From: a virus
Strand: one strand, 5' to 3'
DNA length: 41,687 nucleotides
Virus record (IMG/VR): IMGVR_UViG_3300046009_009870
Span: 1 to 41,687 of that record
The notes under the pieces: model-generated
Told to the model about the DNA's origin: nothing
The model's input: only the letters and a program-made list of their open reading frames with translations
Database searches by the model: none
Part shown: positions 1 to 5,850 of the stretch, in pieces
How the letters are laid out: the number at the start of each line of letters is the position of its first letter
Position numbering within the stretch: the stretch's first letter is position 1
Program-made: the position numbers and the translations under genes

Positions 1-2
1 AA

Positions 3-383
3 ACAGGTGTTGAGTGGACCGATGCTACCGGCCGTCGCCGCGTATCGAACTACTGGCCCGCAAACGAATCGTTCCAGGTTGGTTCTGTAGTGGCTTACTT
101 CTACAGCGACCCCGCCATTGTGTATGAGATCCAGGCCGCAGGTTCCCTGAATCAAACCTCAATCGGCGACGAGTTCGACATCACCAACGAAACCGCTGGC
201 TCCACCACAACCGGTCTGTCCCAGGCTACCCTTGGTACCTCGGCCGCTGGATCGGGTAGCGCCAAGCAAATGCGTGTCGTAGATCTTGCACCCTATCCGG
301 ATAACGCCTGGGGTGACTCGTTTACGATTGTCCGTGCAATCATTAGCGAACATCAGTACGCAGGTACTGTTAACGCGATTTAA
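3..383 (+). CDS. Virion-associated protein, 5' truncated
   Basis: The reading frame is open from the left edge of the window, so the gene begins outside it; 126 C-terminal residues are visible. A GTG at 90 lies inside this frame, but coding continues upstream, so it is not needed as a start. The visible part is rich in Gly, Ser, Thr and Ala with no charged or catalytic motif, and reads like a beta-structured head or decoration protein. It ends 14 nt before the major capsid gene, so it belongs to the head module, the usual position for a scaffold, protease or decoration gene. I do not recognise the family; the role is inferred from position. Confidence 0.75.
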   Translation, partial: TGVEWTDATGRRRVSNYWPANESFQVGSVVAYFYSDPAIVYEIQAAGSLNQTSIGDEFDITNETAGSTTTGLSQATLGTSAAGSGSAKQMRVVDLAPYPDNAWGDSFTIVRAIISEHQYAGTVNAI

Positions 384-397
384 GGAGGGCATAGAAA

Positions 398-1312
398 ATG
401 GCAGCCCCGATGCGTAGTACCGACTTTCGGTCGATTGTTGAGCCAATTCTCAACGAGTGTTTTGACGGAGTCTATGATCAGCGTACCGATGAATGGTCAC
501 GGGTTTTCCGTGAGCAGCAAGGTATCCCCCGTAACTACCACGAAGAGCCCGTCCTGTATGGATTCGGCGCTGCGCCCCAACTGCCTGATGGCACCCCGGT
601 GTCCTATCAGCAGGGTGGCGTACTCTTCCTGAAGCGCTATGTGTACAACGTGTATGGCCTCGCCTTCGCGCTGACCAAAGTGCTCGTGGAAGACGGCGAC
701 CACATCCGTATTGGTCAGGTTTATGCCCGTCACTTGGCTCAGTCCCTGATTGAGACCAAAGAGACCCTTTCGGCGAACGTTCTCAACCGTGCGTTTAACT
801 CTGCTTATCCTGGCGGTGACGGCGTGCAGTTGAACTCCAACGCTCACCCGATTGTGAACGGCACCTTCAGCAACCTGCTGACGACCGCCGCTGTGCTGTC
901 GCAGACCTCACTTGAGCAGATGCTTATTCAGATCCGCCAAGCAGTGGACAACAACGGCAAGAAGATTCGTCTGGTTCCCCGCCAACTGGTGGTGGCCCCG
1001 GGCAACGTCTTCCAGGCTGAGGTTCTCCTGAAGTCTGTTCTGCGCTCCGGTACCGCCGACAACGACATCAACCCGATCAAGTCCATTGGACTGCTGTCGG
1101 AGGGTGCCGCTGTTCTGTCGCGTCTCACCAGTGCTACGGCATGGTGGGTGCAGACCGACGCGCCGGAAGGTATGAAGCTCATGATGCGTCGTGCTCTTGA
1201 GAAGACCATGGAAGGTGATTTCGAGACCGATTCCATGCGTTACAAGGCCACGGAGCGTTATGACGTTGGCTTCACCGACCCGCGTGCGATGTACGGTACG
1301 CCTGGAGTCTAA
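398..1312 (+). CDS. Major capsid protein (HK97-fold, Mu gpT-like)
   Basis: A 304-residue protein that would form the icosahedral shell. The central segment (about residues 100-150) has the run typical of this group: HLAQSLIETKETLSANVLN followed by a Phe-Asn-Ser stretch, GGDGV and a short AHP motif. This matches major capsid proteins of many environmental phages and the Mu gpT-like family as I remember them. Length is normal for the fold, with no obvious N-terminal delta domain or cleavage site. An AAGGAGG ribosome binding site sits 9 nt before the ATG. The gene is followed by a hairpin at 1321-1346, consistent with a strongly expressed, separately tuned message. The capsid call is confident; the exact subfamily is not. 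Confidence 0.88.
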   Translation: MAAPMRSTDFRSIVEPILNECFDGVYDQRTDEWSRVFREQQGIPRNYHEEPVLYGFGAAPQLPDGTPVSYQQGGVLFLKRYVYNVYGLAFALTKVLVEDGDHIRIGQVYARHLAQSLIETKETLSANVLNRAFNSAYPGGDGVQLNSNAHPIVNGTFSNLLTTAAVLSQTSLEQMLIQIRQAVDNNGKKIRLVPRQLVVAPGNVFQAEVLLKSVLRSGTADNDINPIKSIGLLSEGAAVLSRLTSATAWWVQTDAPEGMKLMMRRALEKTMEGDFETDSMRYKATERYDVGFTDPRAMYGTPGV

Positions 1313-1320
1313 GCAATACC

Positions 1321-1350
1321 CCTCCCGCTGGGCGACTGGCGGGAGGTTTC
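1321..1350 (+). terminator. Hairpin after the capsid gene, weak intrinsic terminator
   Basis: Perfect 8-bp GC-rich arms CCTCCCGC (1321-1328) and GCGGGAGG (1339-1346) with a 10-nt loop, starting 9 nt after the capsid stop. Only TTTC follows, so it may be a partial terminator or an mRNA 3'-end stabiliser rather than a full stop. Confidence 0.55.
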
Positions 1351-1366
1351 ATCTGGGATCGTTTTA

Positions 1367-1426
1367 GCCCGTCAGACCGCCCCAGCGGACGATGCACAGA
1401 CGGACGGGCCACTTGTGCATAAGGAG
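1367..1426 (+). promoter_or_regulatory. Putative pseudoknotted leader ending at the ribosome binding site
   Basis: Two perfect 7-bp inverted repeats interleave in A-B-A'-B' order. GCCCGTC (1367-1373) pairs with GACGGGC (1403-1409); ATGCACA (1392-1398) pairs with TGTGCAT (1414-1420). A small hairpin CCGC/GCGG (1377-1380 with 1385-1388) lies inside. The last arm ends directly against the AAGGAG ribosome binding site at 1421-1426 of the next gene. The pairings are visible in the sequence; a folded regulatory pseudoknot is inference. Confidence 0.4.
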
Positions 1427-1432
1427 AGTTAA

Positions 1433-2020
1433 ATGGCTCGTACTACCTTCTCTGGACCAGTTCGGTCCAATAACGGCTTTGAATCTGGTACCTCGGCTGA
1501 ACCGATTGTGGTTACCGAGGCCGGTAACGTAACCAGTTCCTACGCAACCTCTACCGCTACCACGGGCGACGTTCGGCTCAATTACAGCCGTCTGACGATC
1601 AACTCGACCGGTTCCGGTGAGACTGCTCGTTTTCTGACCCGTGTAACGGCTGCAAACGCCGCTACAGGAGGCACCGTCAATGGCGCTCATATTTCCCTGT
1701 CTGTTAACTCTGGCGGCACTATCTCTGGCGCTGGTAACGCTCTGCGCGTCACACTGGGCGCCGCTGCTGGCGTCAACCCTGGTGGCACGACCGCGGTAAT
1801 CCAGGCTGACTCGGACTTCAACGCCACGGCCACCGTACCGACCAATTGCTCGTTTATCCGCGTGACGAATAGCAACACGGGCACGATTGGCAACCTGTTC
1901 AACCTGCCTGCTGCGATGGTTCAGGCAGATGTTGATACCGCAGGTACTACGCATAAGGTCAAGTTCATTGATGCGACTGGCGCGGTGTACTACCTGATGG
2001 CCACCACGGTAGCGCCCTAA
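1433..2020 (+). CDS. Head decoration-like structural protein
   Basis: A 195-residue protein, low in charge and rich in Gly, Thr, Ala, Ser and Asn, without cysteines in any metal-site pattern. Predicted by eye to be all beta (alternating hydrophobic/Thr strands, for example around residues 20-35 and 165-190). It follows the capsid gene, separated by a 120-nt leader with hairpins, and is preceded by AAGGAG 6 nt before the ATG. Its stop overlaps the next start (TAATG). Position and composition suggest a capsid decoration or stabilisation protein; no specific family is recognised. Confidence 0.72.
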   Translation: MARTTFSGPVRSNNGFESGTSAEPIVVTEAGNVTSSYATSTATTGDVRLNYSRLTINSTGSGETARFLTRVTAANAATGGTVNGAHISLSVNSGGTISGAGNALRVTLGAAAGVNPGGTTAVIQADSDFNATATVPTNCSFIRVTNSNTGTIGNLFNLPAAMVQADVDTAGTTHKVKFIDATGAVYYLMATTVAP

Positions 2021-2196
2021 TGGCCATAACCCGTGAATATCTACAGGCTGAGCTTCAGAACATGATTCGGCAACGCACCCAAGGGCATGAACTAGCCGTT
2101 GCGGCGCAGGGCGCGATTGATGTTTTGCAGGCTCTGCTTGTAAAACTTGAACAGGAACAATCAACCGAACAGGAGTCCGAAAATGGGACAGTTTAA
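2020..2196 (+). CDS. Small coiled-coil protein (58 aa)
   Basis: Starts at the ATG overlapping the upstream stop (TAATG) and runs 58 residues to TAA at 2194-2196, overlapping the next gene by 14 nt. It begins MAITREYLQAELQNMIRQRT and is helical throughout, with Gln/Glu-rich heptad-like spacing (LQAEL, LQALLVKLEQEQ). Small helical proteins of this type, often starting Met-Ile-Thr-Arg-Glu, are common in phages near structural genes; function unknown. Translational coupling on both sides supports reality. It fills what would otherwise be an uncoded gap. Confidence 0.72.
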   Translation: MAITREYLQAELQNMIRQRTQGHELAVAAQGAIDVLQALLVKLEQEQSTEQESENGTV

Positions 2197-3214
2197 GCCG
2201 ATGGTCAAGATGATGACCACAGAGCCCACCGTTGAGTTAAAGCTCAAAAAGGGCGGGAAAGTAGAGAAGAAAATGCAGATGGGCGGCACGCCCGCTATGG
2301 CTCCGGATATGACCGAGGCCATGGGCCGTGCAGCGCAGGCTTCTATGCCTGCTCGTGGCGGAATGATGGGCGCCGCATCTCCCAAGAAGCCTGGGCTCTT
2401 TGCCCGTCGTCGCGCTATGCGTGGCATGGGTGCTGGTCCTGCGGGCCCGCTTGGCCGTGGCTCCGACATGATGGAAGACATGGAAACTCGCCGCGCTATG
2501 GCTCCGACTCCCGCCATGAAGAAGGGCGGCGAGACCAAGGCTGAGCACGCTGCCGAGATGAAGAAAATGTCCTCGACTGAGAAGAAGCTCAAGGAGCACG
2601 CCGACAAGCCTGCTAGTAAGGCTCACAAGGGCCTGAAAACTGGCGGAGTGGTGATGGGCCAGGGCGGCTACAAAGAGGGCGGAATCATCAAGACAACCGC
2701 CAAGAAGACGACCAAAATGGATACCGCTCACCCAGATCGCGATCAGGGCCCCACGGGCGGCGTGAAGCTTGGTAATGGCGGTGGCTACAAGAAGGGTGGC
2801 GCAGCAAAGAGCAACTGCTACGCGACCGGTGGCGTCGTCATGGGCCAGGGTGGGTACAAAGAAGGCGGTGATGTAAAAAAGCAAAAAGCTACGGGAAAAA
2901 ATGCTAGCGGCTCTCCCGTAGCTATGCCTCAAGGCCGCAAACCTGCTCCAAAGGCTGTTGCCATCAACGAGCTGTCCGGCACCTATAAAAAGGGTGGCCC
3001 GGTCATGACTCCCGCTCAGAAGCGCTTGGATAACATTTTCCAAAAGGAGAATGCTCCTGCGATGAAGGCGGCCAAGAAGATGAGCAACGAGAAGTACGGT
3101 AAAAAGATGGCCTACGGCGGAAGTCCCGAGGCAATCACCGAGACCGAAAGGTCTGTCACGGTGGTGCCAGGAAAGAAGCACGGCGGTAAAATGGCCCGAG
3201 GCGGCTCTTGCTAA
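2183..3214 (+). CDS. Lys/Gly/Met-rich repeat protein
   Basis: A 343-residue, strongly basic, low-complexity protein. The ATG at 2183 is chosen because AGGAG lies 7 nt upstream; an in-frame TTG at 2147 has no better site. Residues about 150-235 carry two near-identical copies of GGVVMGQGGYKEGG (about 2642-2685 and 2828-2871), and the rest repeats shorter YKKGG and KKGG elements, with many Met and Lys. No catalytic motif or membrane segment. Similar Lys/Gly repeat proteins occur beside capsid genes in uncultured aquatic phages. DNA contact inside the head is plausible from charge, but this is inference. The gene is followed by a strong terminator. Confidence 0.78.
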   Translation: MGQFKPMVKMMTTEPTVELKLKKGGKVEKKMQMGGTPAMAPDMTEAMGRAAQASMPARGGMMGAASPKKPGLFARRRAMRGMGAGPAGPLGRGSDMMEDMETRRAMAPTPAMKKGGETKAEHAAEMKKMSSTEKKLKEHADKPASKAHKGLKTGGVVMGQGGYKEGGIIKTTAKKTTKMDTAHPDRDQGPTGGVKLGNGGGYKKGGAAKSNCYATGGVVMGQGGYKEGGDVKKQKATGKNASGSPVAMPQGRKPAPKAVAINELSGTYKKGGPVMTPAQKRLDNIFQKENAPAMKAAKKMSNEKYGKKMAYGGSPEAITETERSVTVVPGKKHGGKMARGGSC

Positions 3215-3218
3215 ATAA

Positions 3219-3244
3219 GGTGGGGGCTTAGGCCCCCGCTTTTC
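3219..3244 (+). terminator. Intrinsic terminator after the Lys/Gly-rich gene
   Basis: GGGGGC (3222-3227), loop TTAG, GCCCCC (3232-3237), extended by outer G-U and G-C pairs and followed by TTTT (3240-3243). It lies just before the ribosome binding site of the next gene, so it probably reduces rather than blocks downstream transcription. Confidence 0.75.
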
Positions 3245-3255
3245 TGGAGGACTTT

Positions 3256-4041
3256 ATGTCAACGACGATTTCTTCAATTACCCGCCAGGGAGCGTTTGAG
3301 CCTTTTGAGTTGCAAGTCGCTCGTGGGCAGATTCAAGGGCACAAGTCACTTTTTGTGTTCGGCAACAACGCTGATATCAATGGATCTGTAGAGACGATCT
3401 GGAGTCAGGGCGGCGTATACGCTTATCCAGCAGCCGCTACAGCCATGAAAGTGTCTAGTTCTAGCACTGATGACGACGCGGCTGGCACTGGTGCCCGCAC
3501 AGTTGTAGTCACTGGCTTGGATGAAAATTACAACGAGGCAAGCGAGACTGTAACGCTTGATGGCCAGACTGAAGTTCTGACCACCACGACTTTTATTCGC
3601 ATATTTGCCGCTTATGTAGCGACTGCGGGATCTGGTGGAACCGCGGCCGGAACTATTTATGTGGGCACCGGAACGGTCACTGCTGGTGTTCCTGCAACGA
3701 TTTATGCCGCTATTCCTTTAGGCGAGAATCGCACTCAGTCTTGTATTTGGACGGTTCCAGCCGGCTATACCTTGTACGTTACGGGCGGCACATTCTCGTC
3801 GGCTTCAAACAATGCTGCTCAGTATGTGCTGGGCAAGTTTGTAATTCGCCCCTTTGGTGGTGTATTCCAAAACACAGCAGACATTACGGTCAACTCCAAT
3901 GTCTTCAAGTATGACTGGGAAGTGGCGCTTCCGATTCCAGAAAAGACAGACATTGAGGCGCGTGGTATTGCGCTGTCTGGAAGCAATTTTTTTGTGACCG
4001 CAGCGTTTGAGGGCATCTACATCAAGAACAGCGGAGAGTAG
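3256..4041 (+). CDS. Virion structural protein (beta-rich)
   Basis: A 261-residue protein rich in Gly, Thr, Ala and Val with few charges. The N-terminal part (about residues 8-50) reads FEPFELQVARGQIQGHKSLF, then FGNNADI and an ETIW element. This opening is familiar from many environmental phage virion proteins, usually annotated as structural or head-fibre/neck protein. The C-terminal region (about 190-260) contains a receptor-like beta segment ending FEGIYIKNSGE. TCTGGAGG lies upstream of the ATG. It follows the terminator at 3219-3244 and precedes the DUF3008/DUF6321-like gene by 2 nt. The virion role is fairly secure; exact location in the particle is not. Confidence 0.75.
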   Translation: MSTTISSITRQGAFEPFELQVARGQIQGHKSLFVFGNNADINGSVETIWSQGGVYAYPAAATAMKVSSSSTDDDAAGTGARTVVVTGLDENYNEASETVTLDGQTEVLTTTTFIRIFAAYVATAGSGGTAAGTIYVGTGTVTAGVPATIYAAIPLGENRTQSCIWTVPAGYTLYVTGGTFSSASNNAAQYVLGKFVIRPFGGVFQNTADITVNSNVFKYDWEVALPIPEKTDIEARGIALSGSNFFVTAAFEGIYIKNSGE

Positions 4042-4043
4042 CG

Positions 4044-4448
4044 ATGCCAGCCAAAAGCCAAGCTCAGTTTCGCCTGATGAAGGCGGCCGAAAACAATCCC
4101 AAATTCGCGAAGAAGGTGGGTATTAAACCGAGCGTGGCTAAGGAGTACACTGAGGCAAATGTTGGCAAGAAGTCGTATGCCGATCTGCCAAAGAAAATGA
4201 AGGATGGTGGCCCCTCGCTTGCAATTGGACGCGGTGAAAAACTGCCGGCAGAGCGAGGCGCTGGACTAACGGCCAAGGGCCGGGAAAAGTACAACCGAGA
4301 GACAGGTTCCAATCTCAAGGCTCCACAACCCGAGGGGGGTAAGCGGCGCGATTCGTTTTGCGCCCGGATGGGTCCAGTCGCTGAAAAAAGCGAGAAAGGA
4401 AGTAGAGCGAGGGCTTCGATGAAGCGCTGGAACTGTCCGGGATGGTGA
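4044..4448 (+). CDS. DUF3008-like / DUF6321-like basic protein
   Basis: A 134-residue basic protein with two recognisable parts. Residues 1-50 (opening MPAKSQAQFRLMKAA) resemble the DUF3008 family of small basic proteins. Residues about 75-134 (GLTAKGREKYNRETGSNLK, then RRDSFCARMGP and RWNCPGW) resemble the DUF6321 family, including its two conserved Cys and terminal RWNC. Both families are uncharacterised and frequent in phages. The protein could bind nucleic acid, given its charge, but nothing catalytic is visible. It starts 2 nt after the upstream stop and ends 1 nt before the next gene, inside the head/neck block. Family calls are from memory, not from a search. Confidence 0.75.
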   Translation: MPAKSQAQFRLMKAAENNPKFAKKVGIKPSVAKEYTEANVGKKSYADLPKKMKDGGPSLAIGRGEKLPAERGAGLTAKGREKYNRETGSNLKAPQPEGGKRRDSFCARMGPVAEKSEKGSRARASMKRWNCPGW

Positions 4449-4449
4449 T

Positions 4450-5511
4450 ATGGCCTACTCTGGAACCGTTGGAACGACCGTAATCGATGTCCAAACGCTG
4501 ATTGACCACGGCGCCCGCAGAGCGGGGAAGCTTGCCGAGGAGCTGACCTCGGAGCAGGTACTGTCTGCACGGCAGTCTTTGTTCTTTCTGCTGTCAAACC
4601 TGATCAACATCGGCATTCAATACTGGGCAATCAACAAGGTCGTGATTGGCCTTCAGCCGGATAAGGCGGTCTATGAGCTGCCCCTGGGGGCCAACGACGC
4701 CCTGAATGTTCTGTACCGCACGATGAACCGCCCCTCTGGCAGCTATGGCACGAGCGCAGGCGGCAATGTGGCCAACGCCTTCGATAGCAATACCGACACG
4801 ATCTGCACGCAGAACGCTCCGAACGGCAACCTGTCGGTCAATTTCGGCACCAATAACGGCGTCTACGTGGGCTCAATCGGTGTCCTGCCGGGGACTACGG
4901 GTAGTTTCAATGTCGTGTTCGAGTATTCCAACGACAACATCTCGTGGAGCCCGCTGTATGCGCCTGGACCTACCGCTTGGGTCGACGATCAGTGGCTTTG
5001 GTACGATCTGAACACGAGCACGACAGCTCAGTATTACCGGATGAGAGAAACCGGAGGGAATACTTTGTCTGTTCGCGAACTGTACTTCGGGAATAACAGC
5101 ACTGAAATCCCGATGGCGCGTTTAAATCGCGACGATTACACCAATCTCCCCAACAAAAACTTCACCGCGAACCAGCCGTATCAATTTTGGTTCGATCGGA
5201 CGATCCCCAGGCCTGCTTTGTACCTCTGGCCGGTGCCTTCTGACCCGTTTGTGCAGATGACTGTCTGGTATTCCCGGCAGATCATGGACGTGGGCCAGCT
5301 TTACGGCGAGCTTGAGATTCCCCAGCGCTGGTTTTTGGCTATTCAGTCGATGCTAGCTCATCAAATGAGCCTGGAGCTGCCTGGAGTGCCCCTTGATCGC
5401 GTGACTTACCTTGAAAGACAGGCCGACAAGTACCTCTTGCAGGCCGAAATGGAAGAGCGCGACCGCGGCCCGATCTACCTTGCACCTGGAATCCAGGTCT
5501 ACACGAGGTAG
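4450..5511 (+). CDS. Neck/tail-tube-like protein with discoidin-like insert
   Basis: A 353-residue virion protein. The N-terminal half (residues 10-95) is helical with QTLIDHGARRAGKLAEELTS and a beta segment ending ELPLGANDALNV. Residues about 95-215 look like an inserted discoidin/F5-8-type C beta-sandwich: SNDNISWSPLY, YYRMRETGG and LSVRELYFGN are typical strand motifs of that fold. The body then resumes with PMARLNRDDYTNLPNK and ends in a helical segment. The body resembles podovirus tail tubular or adaptor proteins found next to capsid genes. The insert could bind a surface glycan. Fold assignments are by eye. Confidence 0.72.
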   Translation: MAYSGTVGTTVIDVQTLIDHGARRAGKLAEELTSEQVLSARQSLFFLLSNLINIGIQYWAINKVVIGLQPDKAVYELPLGANDALNVLYRTMNRPSGSYGTSAGGNVANAFDSNTDTICTQNAPNGNLSVNFGTNNGVYVGSIGVLPGTTGSFNVVFEYSNDNISWSPLYAPGPTAWVDDQWLWYDLNTSTTAQYYRMRETGGNTLSVRELYFGNNSTEIPMARLNRDDYTNLPNKNFTANQPYQFWFDRTIPRPALYLWPVPSDPFVQMTVWYSRQIMDVGQLYGELEIPQRWFLAIQSMLAHQMSLELPGVPLDRVTYLERQADKYLLQAEMEERDRGPIYLAPGIQVYTR

Positions 5512-5513
5512 AA

Positions 5514-5849
5514 ATGGCTCTTTTCCTCGACACCCGCGGCTATTCCGACATTGCGATCGCTATATGCGACCGCTGCCGGATGAAACGCCCGCACGCGGTG
5601 ATGAGATCAGACCCCAATTTCCCCGGTTTGCAGGTCTGCGACCAGGGCTGCGCGGATCAATTTGACCCGTACCGTCTCCCGGCCAGGAAAACCGAGAAGA
5701 TTACGATCAGATTCCCTCGGCCGGATGCTGATATTGCGGTAGATGACAATAACCTGATCACGACCGGCGACAATGAGTTTGTGATCTCGACCCAAGAAAA
5801 TAACGACAACCCCAGCAATAACGGGAATCTTGACGGCATAGAGGTGTAG
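5514..5849 (+). CDS. Conserved phage zinc-ribbon protein
   Basis: A 111-residue protein starting 2 nt after the previous stop. Residues 16-50 contain a four-Cys pattern, ICDRCRMK (two Cys, CxxC) and later VCDQGC (two Cys), followed by DQFDPYRLPARKTEKI. The run MALFLDTRGYSDIAIAICDR plus the DPYRLP element is a combination I recall from many phage genomes, always near structural genes and without an assigned function. The C-terminal 45 residues are acidic, Asn-rich and probably disordered. A structural zinc ribbon in a small neck or adaptor-type protein is likely, but nothing more specific can be supported. Confidence 0.75.
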   Translation: MALFLDTRGYSDIAIAICDRCRMKRPHAVMRSDPNFPGLQVCDQGCADQFDPYRLPARKTEKITIRFPRPDADIAVDDNNLITTGDNEFVISTQENNDNPSNNGNLDGIEV

Positions 5850-5850
5850 C

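Noticed and set aside
1364-2164. 266-codon leftward frame under the decoration gene
   Set aside because: It lies opposite a well-supported rightward gene and shows no ribosome site or recognisable content.
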